From RUG12783 sp946409545 (lineage in GTDB: Bacteria; Bacillota_I; Bacilli_A; RF39; UBA660), in contig CAMJWT010000009.1 in assembly GCA_946409545.1 (NCBI GenBank), forward strand, positions 6,432 through 70,431: a stretch of 64,000 nt of DNA, read 5' to 3'. Positions 17,482-25,985 of the stretch are shown piece after piece. The position numbers and the translations under genes are program-made. Position 1 is the stretch's first letter. The number at the start of each line of letters is the position of its first letter. The notes under the pieces were generated by a model. The model saw only the letters and a program-made list of their open reading frames with translations. It did not search any database and was not told where the DNA came from.

Positions 17482-18248
17482 TATTTTACTTTATGAAATT
17501 CTCTTAAATAATAATTATTATCAACTTTTTGAAAAACATATTGATACTTTTTAACGTTTTTAAAATCATCTAAATGTTCTTTAAAATATTTTTGATACAT
17601 TTTTTCAAGTTCATCCATATCATCACTAGATGAAACAATATTATTAGTTATATCTTTATCATTAATACTATATCCATCAATTGGACTTCCTAATAAGAAT
17701 AAGACATCAATGGTATATAAATCTTTTTCTTTTTTATATGAAGTAATATAGTAATCAATATAACCACTACCATAATACCCATGACCAGGATGATTATCAT
17801 TATAAGTAAACTTTTTGGTATCTTTGTTGTAATAAACTAATACTTCATTATCTACTTTACAAATAATATTTTTATATTCTTTAGGAACAAAGCCATAAGC
17901 ATGGCTAAAGTAATCATCAAACTTACTCTTATCTATTTCCCATTTTTTAGAATCTTCAAAATGGTTGATATCACTATCATCATTTTTAGATATATAGTTA
18001 AAAGCAAGATATAGAATACCATTCGATAGTTTATTACTAAACTTAACATTATCATATTCATATGATAAGGCATCAAGGCCATATTCATTGATAACATTTA
18101 TCAAGAATTTTTTATTATTTTCTTCTGTTTCATTAATAACATTTTCGGTATCAGCTTTAATCTTTTTATCATAGATATAATAACAAGATAAGCACAATAC
18201 TGTTAATGCTATAATAAATATAATTGTATTTTTAACTTTTGATTTCAT
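17481..18248 (-). CDS. hypothetical membrane-anchored protein, 255 aa
   Basis: Residues 7-26 (NTIIFIIALTVLCLSCYYIY) form a hydrophobic N-terminal anchor; LSC within it is a poor lipobox, so a signal anchor is more likely. The rest is a Lys/Asp/Tyr-rich extracellular domain with two Gly-rich turns (HGYYGSGYIDYYI, LLGSPIDGYSIND). I do not recognise a family. It is the last gene of the run starting at 24105, 12 bases after the preceding SH3-type gene, with a weak ribosome site (GAGTGA). Its role is presumably tied to the secreted proteins upstream, but nothing in the sequence shows how. Confidence 0.7.
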   Translation of the reverse strand: MKSKVKNTIIFIIALTVLCLSCYYIYDKKIKADTENVINETEENNKKFLINVINEYGLDALSYEYDNVKFSNKLSNGILYLAFNYISKNDDSDINHFEDSKKWEIDKSKFDDYFSHAYGFVPKEYKNIICKVDNEVLVYYNKDTKKFTYNDNHPGHGYYGSGYIDYYITSYKKEKDLYTIDVLFLLGSPIDGYSINDKDITNNIVSSSDDMDELEKMYQKYFKEHLDDFKNVKKYQYVFQKVDNNYYLREFHKVK

Positions 18249-18260
18249 TATTCACTCGTA

Positions 18261-19439
18261 TTATTTTCTTTTTTTTCTTTTATTTACTAGAAGAATTGTT
18301 ATAAAAACGGTTAAAGAGATTAAGATACCTACTCCAACACAAATTAAAATTAATCCTTCATTTGATTGAACTTTATTATCATCAACATTGTCTTTTTTCG
18401 GATTATCAGAATCCGGTTCTTTTTCTTTTATTGTATGATCAATAATACTACCATCTTGATCAGTTTCAACTATAAATGGATCATCATTCCGTTCAATAAC
18501 CCATCCTTTAAGTGTAGGAATATAGTAGATATTCTCAGGAATAACTCCACAATATTTAACTTCATAATCTTTATTTGCTTCAATCGTTCCAATAGATTCA
18601 GATGATATATCACTATCATTAAACTCAACGGTTCTATATATTTTAGCAACTTTCTTAGCTTTAATTTTATAATTATCACAATTATGAGCAAATGAATCAA
18701 ATTTACTACTTATTGGCAAAAATCCTGATATGCCATTATATTTTACATAATAATAATTAGATGATTCTCCACCTTTATCAGTAGATAACCAATAATTAGT
18801 AATCTCCGTATTCGAAGGAATATAACCTAGTATATTACTATCTTTAAAATTACCATCAGATGTTTTATAGATAGGTGCATTATTAATTGTAACAATCGTA
18901 ATATCTTCATTATCTACTGGAGCCATTTCAAGAACAACTCTATCTTTATAACGACTAATATAACCTTTAATGCCCTTATATGATACATATAACCAATAAT
19001 GATTATACTCATATTCTGGTTTTAATTTAACACCTTTAGGAATAGTACCAACTTTATTAAAAATTGTTGCTGGCCCAGAATATACTGTAATATTATCAAG
19101 CATTAAAGCTTGACCATAAACTTTATTTTTTTCTTCTTCATCAATTTTAAAGTCTTTAGTTTTAACTATTACATCTCTTGCATTAACATGACATGCGTCA
19201 TATTCATCGTTAATTGTAACTAAATAAAATGTTTCCTCTTGAATATCTTGTCTAGCGTAATATGTTTCACCATATGGTAACAATTCTTTATGGTTATAAT
19301 CATTATCTAAACACATTGCACCTTCAACATTTGATATCTCAATTTGAATTTCAGGAAAAGTAGGAGGGCCAGTATCAGCTTTAACATTTAATACTAATAA
19401 TAAACTTAAAAACAATAATATATTAAATATTTTTTTCAT
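18261..19439 (-). CDS. secreted SH3-domain protein with C-terminal membrane anchor, 392 aa
   Basis: Signal peptide at residues 1-21 (IFNILLFLSLLLVLNVKA), then the mature start DTGPPTFPEI shared with two downstream-related paralogs. The first SH3-type domain (YSGPATIFNKVGTIPKG, near 120-170) is clear; two weaker ones follow (about 185-250 and 260-320). An acidic linker leads to a C-terminal membrane segment (LILICVGVGILISLTVFITI) and a basic tail. Unlike the 488- and 486-aa paralogs it lacks the cadherin-like domain. ATG at 19439 is chosen over an upstream TTG because AAGGAGG lies 7 bases before it. Binding of peptidoglycan or a partner by the SH3 domains is an inference. Confidence 0.82.
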   Translation of the reverse strand: MKKIFNILLFLSLLLVLNVKADTGPPTFPEIQIEISNVEGAMCLDNDYNHKELLPYGETYYARQDIQEETFYLVTINDEYDACHVNARDVIVKTKDFKIDEEEKNKVYGQALMLDNITVYSGPATIFNKVGTIPKGVKLKPEYEYNHYWLYVSYKGIKGYISRYKDRVVLEMAPVDNEDITIVTINNAPIYKTSDGNFKDSNILGYIPSNTEITNYWLSTDKGGESSNYYYVKYNGISGFLPISSKFDSFAHNCDNYKIKAKKVAKIYRTVEFNDSDISSESIGTIEANKDYEVKYCGVIPENIYYIPTLKGWVIERNDDPFIVETDQDGSIIDHTIKEKEPDSDNPKKDNVDDNKVQSNEGLILICVGVGILISLTVFITILLVNKRKKRK

Positions 19440-19451
19440 CAACTGACCTCC

Positions 19452-19850
19452 TTTCTATTCTAAATTGGAATTATCATTATTATTTTGAATAGGTTCTACT
19501 TCTTCTTTTTTCTTTTTATTAACTAACTTAATAACAACAAGTATTGTTACTGCTATTAAGATACCTGCACCAACACAAATCATAATTAATTCTTCATTTG
19601 TTAATCCTTTTTTATCATCTGGTGTTGGTTCTTCCTTTGGAGTTGGTGGTTGTACATCACCAGGTTTTTCTGCTTTTACAATTTTAAAAGTATAAGTATG
19701 TGTTCCATCTTCATCCTTAGCTTTTAATGTAACAACACTATTATTTTTTAAATCTTCATTATTTAATACATCTACTTCAACTTCATTTGGAGTAACAACA
19801 AATTCTAGTTTTGTTTCTTCTTCACTTAACTCAACAGTATAAGAATACTG
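19452..19850 (-). repeat. duplicated 3' gene segment, copy 1 (pairs with 20930-21330)
   Basis: The DNA encoding the cadherin-like domain, linker and membrane segment of the 488-aa gene matches 20930-21330 with only scattered differences, including silent ones. Confidence 0.8.
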
Positions 19851-20921
19851 TGTTTTTGAAAAATCAATACTATGTCCTTTTATTTCTATTTTTTCTAAAG
19901 AAATTTCTTCTTTAGTATGATCAAATACTTCTCCTTTAGAATCTGTTTCGATGATATATCTATCCTCATGATCTTCAGTGATCCAACCATTTTTTGATGT
20001 AATATAATACGCATTCCATCCTTGACCACCACCACAATATTTGACATCATAATCTTTATTTGAGTCTATTGTTCCAAGCTCCTTGGAAATAAGTTTACCA
20101 TTATCATCGTAATCAAGTGATTCATATACTTTAACAGATTTTTTAGCTTTTATTTTTGTACCATCACACTTTTCTGCAAAAGAATAATGATTATACACAA
20201 AACCATATTTACCATTATATTCAATGTAATTATTTCGACTATAATCTGTACCCCATTCAACTTTTAATTCTTTATTAGCTGGTATTGTATCAATTATTTT
20301 GGAATCTTTAGTAGTACTATAATCGAATTCATGATCAAAAATAGGTGTTTTATCATATGTTACAACTATTTCTGGTTCTATATGAACAACAATGGCACCA
20401 CCTTCACTACTTATATATCCTTTTATGCCATTATATTCAACATAATACCAATAATCACCTAATTTGTAACTAGATTCTAATTTAGAATCTTTAGGAATAG
20501 TTCCTATTTCTTTATAGAAATTTTTAGATGGACCAGAATAAATTTTCATATCTTTAAGAGCCCATAATGCAAAAGGTCCCTCTTCTTTATCATCTTCTGC
20601 TGGTTTAAAGTTATCTTGTTTTACAACTACATCTGTCTTTTTAACATAACAAGATAAAACCTCTTTTTCATTAAAAGATAATTTATAATAATCTTTTATA
20701 AAGTTATCATCATATATATCAGTATTTTCAATATAACCGTAAGCAAGTTCACCATATTTAAGAGTTCTATTAACTTTAGATTCACTATCATAACATTTAG
20801 CTCCATCAGGATTAGAAACTTCCATTTCTAATTGAGGCAATACTGGTGGTCCCATATCAGCTTTAACATTTAAAACTAATAATAAACTTAAAAACAATAA
20901 TATATTAAATATTTTTTTCAT
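19455..20921 (-). CDS. secreted SH3 / cadherin-like domain protein with C-terminal membrane anchor, 488 aa
   Basis: Signal peptide 1-21, mature start ADMGPPVLPQLEMEV. SH3-type domains occur at about 125-180 (IYSGPSKNFYKEIGTIPKDS), 190-250 and 255-320. Residues about 340-410 form a cadherin-like beta-sandwich (LEKIEIKGHSIDFSKTQYSY, ending in HTYTFKIVKAE). A Pro-rich linker (QPPTPKEEPTPDD) is followed by the membrane segment ELIMICVGAGILIAVTILVV and a basic tail. No sortase motif. It overlaps no neighbour; 12-base gaps on both sides argue for one operon. AGGAGG precedes ATG. The last 130 residues are nearly identical to the 486-aa paralog. Confidence 0.85.
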   Translation of the reverse strand: MKKIFNILLFLSLLLVLNVKADMGPPVLPQLEMEVSNPDGAKCYDSESKVNRTLKYGELAYGYIENTDIYDDNFIKDYYKLSFNEKEVLSCYVKKTDVVVKQDNFKPAEDDKEEGPFALWALKDMKIYSGPSKNFYKEIGTIPKDSKLESSYKLGDYWYYVEYNGIKGYISSEGGAIVVHIEPEIVVTYDKTPIFDHEFDYSTTKDSKIIDTIPANKELKVEWGTDYSRNNYIEYNGKYGFVYNHYSFAEKCDGTKIKAKKSVKVYESLDYDDNGKLISKELGTIDSNKDYDVKYCGGGQGWNAYYITSKNGWITEDHEDRYIIETDSKGEVFDHTKEEISLEKIEIKGHSIDFSKTQYSYTVELSEEETKLEFVVTPNEVEVDVLNNEDLKNNSVVTLKAKDEDGTHTYTFKIVKAEKPGDVQPPTPKEEPTPDDKKGLTNEELIMICVGAGILIAVTILVVIKLVNKKKKEEVEPIQNNNDNSNLE

Positions 20922-20929
20922 CTACTGAC

Positions 20930-21330
20930 CTCCTATTCTAAATTGGAATTATCATTATTATTTTGAATAGGTTCTACTTCACTATTTTTCTTTTTATTAA
21001 CTAACTTAATAATAACAAGTATTGTTACTGCTATTAAGATACCTGCTCCAACACAAATCATAATTAATTCTTCATTTGTTAATCCTTTTTTATCATCTGG
21101 TGTTGGTTCTGGTTTTGGAGTTGGTGGTTGTACATCACCTGGTTTTTCTGCTTTTACAATTTTAAAAGTATAAGTATGTGTACCATCTTCATCCTTAACT
21201 TTTAAGGTAACAACACTATTATTTTTTAAATCTTCATTATTTAATACTTTTACGTCAACCTCATCTGGAGTAACAACAAACTCTAGTTTTGTTTCTTCTT
21301 CAGCTAACTCAACAGTGTATTCTGTTTTGT
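20930..21330 (-). repeat. duplicated 3' gene segment, copy 2 (pairs with 19452-19850)
   Basis: Direct repeat of 19452-19850 about 1.5 kb away. It marks gene duplication, or gene conversion limited to the 3' end. Confidence 0.8.
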
Positions 21331-22393
21331 TCTTGGCAAATCCGATATCATGTCCTTTTATTTCAAGTTTTTCCAAAACAACTGATCCCTCATATGGATC
21401 TTCACCTTTAGAGTTAGTATATTTTACGAAGTCAACATGAGGAAGATAATTTGATTCAGATACCCTATTATAAATCCATCCTTTTAATTCTGTTATATAA
21501 TAGCCTTCTTCATCATAAAAATCATAACAATAAGATACAGCATATTCTTTTCCTTTGGATACTGTTCCAATCTTTGCTCTTTTACTACCTAGATTATCAT
21601 ATACATCTAAATCACGTTTAGCTACAATTTTACCACCAGAACAACCTTCTGCAAATCCATCCATTTTTCCAATTAATCCTGATGTTCCATTATAATCAAT
21701 ATAATAATATCTATCATAATCCGTAGACCAATTAACTTCTATCAAAGTATTTGCTGGTATTTCACCAATGACATTTATTTTTTCGTTGTTTTCATCATTT
21801 TGACGTTCAGAGCCAATTTTTTGAATATTTATGGCATACACTGTAAAATATTTTTGTCCTTGAATTTCGTTGTTGACAATAGCAGTTTTTTCACTTGATA
21901 TATATCCACTTACACCATCATATGTTACATAATACCAAAAATCTCCCATACGATATTGCGTTTTAAGTTTTGTTCCTTTTGGTATTACCTTATTTAATTT
22001 TTCAAAATAAGTTGATGGTCCTTTGTACATCTCAACACCTTTTGATTCAATTACCATCAAATCAATTTCTTTTTCTAATTTATCTTCATTAGATAATTCA
22101 TATTTTTGATTAAAAAAGTTTAAATCTTCAAGATGAATATAACAATATGCCTCTTCATTAGTTAAATCATAGTGATATGAATATTCACCTGCACCATAAT
22201 TTTCTACTTCAATGACTGTTCCTTTAGCAAGTACTCTTTCTACTTCTTTAAAGTCCATATCTTTATAACATTTTGTGTTATCATTCTTAACTTCACCTTT
22301 TAATTTAGGGAAAGCAGGTGGTCCCATATCTGCTTTAACATTTAAAACTAATAATAAACTTAATAATAATAAACTATTTAATATCTTTCTCAT
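20933..22393 (-). CDS. secreted SH3 / cadherin-like domain protein with C-terminal membrane anchor, 486 aa
   Basis: Paralog of the 488-aa protein with the same order: signal peptide (ILNSLLLLSLLLVLNVKA), ADMGPPAFPKLKGEV, SH3-type domains (clearest YKGPSTYFEKLNKVIPKGTK near 135-185), cadherin-like sandwich near 340-410, Pro-rich linker and a C-terminal membrane segment. The N-terminal two thirds have diverged strongly while the last 130 residues are almost unchanged, pointing to conserved anchoring and variable outer domains. Its start lies inside the last 20 bases of the 61-aa membrane protein gene, with AGGAG just upstream, so the two are translationally coupled. Confidence 0.85.
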   Translation of the reverse strand: MRKILNSLLLLSLLLVLNVKADMGPPAFPKLKGEVKNDNTKCYKDMDFKEVERVLAKGTVIEVENYGAGEYSYHYDLTNEEAYCYIHLEDLNFFNQKYELSNEDKLEKEIDLMVIESKGVEMYKGPSTYFEKLNKVIPKGTKLKTQYRMGDFWYYVTYDGVSGYISSEKTAIVNNEIQGQKYFTVYAINIQKIGSERQNDENNEKINVIGEIPANTLIEVNWSTDYDRYYYIDYNGTSGLIGKMDGFAEGCSGGKIVAKRDLDVYDNLGSKRAKIGTVSKGKEYAVSYCYDFYDEEGYYITELKGWIYNRVSESNYLPHVDFVKYTNSKGEDPYEGSVVLEKLEIKGHDIGFAKNKTEYTVELAEEETKLEFVVTPDEVDVKVLNNEDLKNNSVVTLKVKDEDGTHTYTFKIVKAEKPGDVQPPTPKPEPTPDDKKGLTNEELIMICVGAGILIAVTILVIIKLVNKKKNSEVEPIQNNNDNSNLE

Positions 22394-22559
22394 TTTCTTT
22401 CTCCTCTTTCTTTTCTTTTGTATTTGTATTTTTATTTTTATTTACTACTACAATAATAACTATAACAATAATAATAACTGCTAAAATAGCTAGTGTAATC
22501 CATGTTCCATCCCCTTCTGTTTCGGGATAATATGGGGCAGCTACATCTAAAAATCTCAT
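22374..22559 (-). CDS. small single-pass membrane protein, 61 aa
   Basis: Short polar N-terminus (RFLDVAAPYYPETEGDG), one long hydrophobic segment (residues 19-39, rich in Ile/Val) and a charged tail (KEKKEEKENEKD). A strong AGGAGG lies 5 bases before ATG, which supports a real gene despite its size. Its end overlaps the next gene by 20 bases and its start follows the 118-aa gene by 11 bases. The topology is most easily read as N-terminus out and tail in. I do not recognise a family. Confidence 0.75.
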   Translation of the reverse strand: MRFLDVAAPYYPETEGDGTWITLAILAVIIIVIVIIVVVNKNKNTNTKEKKEEKENEKDIK

Positions 22560-22570
22560 AATTCACCTCC

Positions 22571-22927
22571 TTAATAAACAATTTCATTTATTAATAACCC
22601 TAATAAATATGAACTAGCATTTAATATTAGTGATAATAAAAATCCATTTATTTTTCTTCTCTTTAAATATTTATGATATATTAATCCTTCCACAAATAAT
22701 GTTAATATTTCTAAAATTAGTAAACTTATATTTCGAGTTTTTAATCCATGATAATAATTAAAATATACTGGTATACTAGATACTATTGGATTTGTTAAAC
22801 AATTTGCAAGAAAAATGTTTAATAAATCTTTTTTTCGATAACCAATAATAATAGCAATACCGCACTCAATAATAAGTGTTGAAACTAAGCATATCACCAT
22901 TACTTTAGGAAACTCAGCTATTGTCAT
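22571..22927 (-). CDS. small multi-pass membrane protein, 118 aa
   Basis: About four hydrophobic segments: residues 7-28, 35-55, 65-85 and 95-117. The block IIECGIAIIIGYRKKDLL followed by NIFLANCLTNPIVSS resembles, from memory, the C-terminal membrane part of clostridial proteins whose secreted N-terminus begins DMGPKPS. Here the secreted GPP-type part is on separate genes downstream. AAGGAA precedes ATG. The start overlaps the end of the 45-aa gene. Function unknown. Confidence 0.75.
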   Translation of the reverse strand: MTIAEFPKVMVICLVSTLIIECGIAIIIGYRKKDLLNIFLANCLTNPIVSSIPVYFNYYHGLKTRNISLLILEILTLFVEGLIYHKYLKRRKINGFLLSLILNASSYLLGLLINEIVY

Positions 22928-23051
22928 TTTTTAATTCCTTACATACTAGATAAATAGTAATAATAATTATTAGTAAAATAATACCAACGCCTACGTAGAA
23001 TAATAATTCTTTATTTTCTAAAAAATAATTTTGAAAATACCACTTAACCAT
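22914..23051 (-). CDS. very small membrane protein, 45 aa
   Basis: The frame runs from ATG at 23051 to TGA at 22914. It encodes a short N-terminus (MVKWYFQNYF), ENKELLFYVG, a hydrophobic run rich in Ile/Leu, and VCKELKNDNS. It overlaps the MFS stop by 8 bases (ATGGTTAA) and the next start by 14 bases, exactly filling the gap between them. GAAGG lies about 8 bases upstream. The NKELL plus GVGII pattern resembles the C-terminal membrane segments of the downstream SH3 proteins (NEELI, GAGIL). The perfect tiling between neighbours supports a real gene. Confidence 0.6.
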   Translation of the reverse strand: MVKWYFQNYFLENKELLFYVGVGIILLIIIITIYLVCKELKNDNS

Positions 23052-24105
23052 TACTACTACCTTCTTTCTTTAAGACATAAGATAATGCTAATGAACATGC
23101 AATAGATAATATAGCAATCATACCAATATTTACATACATACTAGGTATCTTTATAAAGAAGATTGGTGCTGTTCCTAAAAATAAACCTATTGTTGTAAGT
23201 CCAAAAGCAAGTCCTGGCGATTTCTTTAATTCCGATACTAAGATGGCAAGCGTAATCGACATTGTCATCGAAAAGAACATAACACCTATTAGTGATACAA
23301 TCATTAATTTATCACCGATTGCTAAGAAAGGTATTGCAAGTAAGGTACTCCATATACCAACTTTTCTTATACCATACAAATCAGATAAAATTCCGCCTAA
23401 AGCTTTTCCTAAACCCATAATACAGAACAAATAAACCGTTTGTAATGTTGATTTGTTCCATGATGTTGGAATTCCATATCCCATATAACCTCTTATTATT
23501 ACAACAAGAACTGCAATGATAATAACAATTCCAGGGGAAATACTTTTTTTAACATAATCAAATTTATTACAATTACTATTTTTTGCTGTATATGAATCAG
23601 CCAATAATATAAATGGTATCATCGTAAGAATAATTGGTAATAAATAGAATGCTTTTAAACTAGTTTTAGCAAGTAATCGACCTGTTATTACACCAAAGGA
23701 TCCACCAGATACAAAGATAGCACTATGAGATAGTTTTCCTTTAGAATTACGAAGAGTATTCTCAGCACCTCCAACATGTAAACAACAATTACCAATACAT
23801 ATTATAAATAAAGGAATAAACTTGGATAGGTCAAAGATACTATATAAAAGAATTCCTATAAATAGTAATCCAACACCTATCATACTTACATTTACTTTTG
23901 GATGTTTATCATTAAATCTACCAATAAGACTTTGTGGTACAAAAGCAAAAGCATCATATAAAAATGGTACTAACCACGCAAGTGGTGAGTTCGTTATTCT
24001 TGATAAGTGAAAGAAACATACAACTTCGACAATAAAATGAATATAAAAATATAAATATCCACAAGCAATATTATCTTCACACAAAACACTTTTTAATTTT
24101 TTCAC
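23044..24105 (-). CDS. MFS-type membrane transporter, 353 aa
   Basis: About ten to eleven hydrophobic segments, shorter than the usual 12-TM MFS protein (about 400 aa). FIICIGNCCLHVGGAENTLR and GKALGGILSDLYGIRKVGIW are MFS-like loops and recall the fosmidomycin-resistance branch, but the substrate cannot be assigned. The start is GTG with AAGGAGG 5 bases upstream. A TGATATATT extended -10 sits just before the ribosome site. It is the first gene of the run 24105-17481, whose other members are small membrane proteins and secreted SH3 proteins, so transport may be linked to surface assembly (inference). Confidence 0.85.
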   Translation of the reverse strand: MKKLKSVLCEDNIACGYLYFYIHFIVEVVCFFHLSRITNSPLAWLVPFLYDAFAFVPQSLIGRFNDKHPKVNVSMIGVGLLFIGILLYSIFDLSKFIPLFIICIGNCCLHVGGAENTLRNSKGKLSHSAIFVSGGSFGVITGRLLAKTSLKAFYLLPIILTMIPFILLADSYTAKNSNCNKFDYVKKSISPGIVIIIAVLVVIIRGYMGYGIPTSWNKSTLQTVYLFCIMGLGKALGGILSDLYGIRKVGIWSTLLAIPFLAIGDKLMIVSLIGVMFFSMTMSITLAILVSELKKSPGLAFGLTTIGLFLGTAPIFFIKIPSMYVNIGMIAILSIACSLALSYVLKKEGSSNG

Positions 24106-24140
24106 TCTAACCTCCTTATTAAATATATCATAATATTTAA

Positions 24141-25910
24141 TTATTTACATTCACTATTAGCAATATTTTTTAATTTTTTTGCAATTGTTTTATCAGTTAC
24201 ATATAAATTTGTTGTAACTTTTGTTGCATCTTCATTATAAACTTTAACATACATACAAAGAGCTGATAAATAAGCTCCATTAATATTTTGATGATTATTA
24301 TCAGGAACATATACTTCAATTTTATTATTTAAAGCTTTTTTAAAAGCATTACCATCATGAATAACATAAGTCTTGATTCCGTAATCTTTATTAATTTTAC
24401 TAGCAACTTTTTCAGTATTACTATTCATTGCTTTTAAATCTTTTTCAAAATCAGAAGATTTTAAAGGCCAACTTGTTCTAAAATAAAGACGACCTTTATA
24501 ATTCTTACCACCAATTAATTCTACGAATTTTTTGGTATCATCATAATATTTATTAAAATCAGTTCCTGCTGCTATAGCTGTTTTTTCTTGAAGAATAATA
24601 ACATCAAAATTTCTAGCAAGAATATATTCTTTAAATGGTGATACTGTTCTTGTTGCAAAATAAGATCCATTTTTAGCCGTTATCGTTACATTTTTATGAA
24701 CACCGATAAAAATTGATTTATCTTTGGCTTTAGTTTCAATTTTAGAACTTGAATTACTTAAATATTTACCTTTATAAGCAATATCGACAAAGTTAAAAGA
24801 TGGTCTTTTATCTTTATCATTTGTTCTAAATGTTTTGCTATTTCCAACAATTAAAATTGTTAATGGATTTACTTTAATTTTAGCAGATGCTTTTTTACCA
24901 TTATTACTTGTCGCTGTAATTGTTGCTTCACCAATTTTAAGTCCTGTTACTTTACCTTCTTTATCAACTTTAGCAATACTTGTATCAGAACTTGTCCATG
25001 TAACAGTTTTATTACTAGCATTAGAAGGTGTTATTGTTGCAACAAGTTTAATTGATCTTTTCGTTTTAACATTAACACTTGTCTTATTTAAACTAATACC
25101 TGTTACAGGTACATCTTTATTTTTATCCCAATGAGCGTAAATTATTACATTACTATTAATTATGGTATTTGAACTTACTTTTGTTCCACCATTCTTCTCT
25201 GTATACCATCCACTAAAGGTATAACCACTTCTTGTTGGTGTTGGTAATGTTCCATACTTATCTCCTCTATTTAATGTTTTACTAGTAGGACTTACACTAC
25301 CACCATTAGCATTATAAGTTAAAGTATATTTAGTAGTTACTTGATTTTTAGAAACACTAACAAAACAAGTGGCATAAAGATTATTTGATGTTTTAACAGT
25401 TATAGTTGCACTTCCTTCACCAACTGCTTTTACTAAACCATTATTAACAGTAGCAACTTTATTATTACTTGTTTCCCATTTGATATTAGTGTTGGCATCA
25501 GATGGTTCTATCTTATAAGATAATGTTTCACTACCCCCAACCTTTAAGTTAATACTTGTTTTATTTAAACTAATATTTTGTGGATAAATGATTGTTTGTT
25601 CAGTATAAACTGTAACATTACAAGTATCATTTATATCTTCCTTACCTTCGATATATGCTGTAACAGTAGCGTATCCATTATTCTTTCCTGTGATATAACC
25701 ATTATCATTAACTAGTACTATATTTTCATCACTACTTTTAAATTTAACGTTTTTAACATTTTCGTTTAATTCTAAAGTATAACTAGAACCTTTTTCTATG
25801 GTAATACTTTTTTCTTTAAAAGATATTTTATCTACTGTATTATTACCACATCCGACTAAAAAAAATAATGATAGTATTCCGATAATTCCAATCAATAAAG
25901 ACTTTTTCAT
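24141..25910 (-). CDS. lipoprotein with BIG_2, InlB-repeat and SGNH hydrolase-like domains, 589 aa
   Basis: Signal peptide with lipobox LVGC, Cys21 being the lipidated residue. BIG_2-type domains lie at about 28-100, 103-187 and 268-350. One InlB B-repeat lies at about 193-262 (GWYTEKNGGTKVSS, IYAHW). Residues 352-589 resemble SGNH hydrolases of the DUF4886 type: ILIVGNSKT with the likely catalytic Ser near 357, FDVIILQEKTA, and PDNNHQNINGAYLSALCMYV with the Asp/His pair. Expected activity is esterase or deacetylase on a surface glycan; the substrate is unknown. ATG at 25910 behind AGGTGA is chosen because it gives a proper signal peptide. Confidence 0.82.
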   Translation of the reverse strand: MKKSLLIGIIGILSLFFLVGCGNNTVDKISFKEKSITIEKGSSYTLELNENVKNVKFKSSDENIVLVNDNGYITGKNNGYATVTAYIEGKEDINDTCNVTVYTEQTIIYPQNISLNKTSINLKVGGSETLSYKIEPSDANTNIKWETSNNKVATVNNGLVKAVGEGSATITVKTSNNLYATCFVSVSKNQVTTKYTLTYNANGGSVSPTSKTLNRGDKYGTLPTPTRSGYTFSGWYTEKNGGTKVSSNTIINSNVIIYAHWDKNKDVPVTGISLNKTSVNVKTKRSIKLVATITPSNASNKTVTWTSSDTSIAKVDKEGKVTGLKIGEATITATSNNGKKASAKIKVNPLTILIVGNSKTFRTNDKDKRPSFNFVDIAYKGKYLSNSSSKIETKAKDKSIFIGVHKNVTITAKNGSYFATRTVSPFKEYILARNFDVIILQEKTAIAAGTDFNKYYDDTKKFVELIGGKNYKGRLYFRTSWPLKSSDFEKDLKAMNSNTEKVASKINKDYGIKTYVIHDGNAFKKALNNKIEVYVPDNNHQNINGAYLSALCMYVKVYNEDATKVTTNLYVTDKTIAKKLKNIANSECK

Positions 25911-25926
25911 ACTCTCACCTATTTTA

Positions 25927-25955
25927 ATTATATAATTAAAAGAAATTATAAACAA
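25927..25955 (-). promoter_or_regulatory. promoter of the SGNH lipoprotein gene
   Basis: TTGTTT (25950-25955), 17-base spacer, TATAAT (25927-25932), then TAAAATAGGTGA. Same compact layout as the other surface genes; it starts right after the rplQ terminator. Confidence 0.55.
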
Positions 25956-25956
25956 T

Positions 25957-25985
25957 AAAAAAACTAGTTAATTACTTAACTAGTT
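25957..25985 (-). terminator. terminator of the ribosomal protein operon
   Basis: Perfect 10-bp stem AACTAGTTAA / TTAACTAGTT with loop TTAC and a 6-7 T run on the minus strand. The upper arm overlaps the last codons of rplQ. Confidence 0.9.

Noticed and set aside
24106..24140. Terminator after the SGNH-lipoprotein region or MFS promoter hairpin
   Set aside because: TTAAATAT/ATATTTAA is an AT-only palindrome overlapping the MFS -10 and lacks a T-run; not supported as a terminator.
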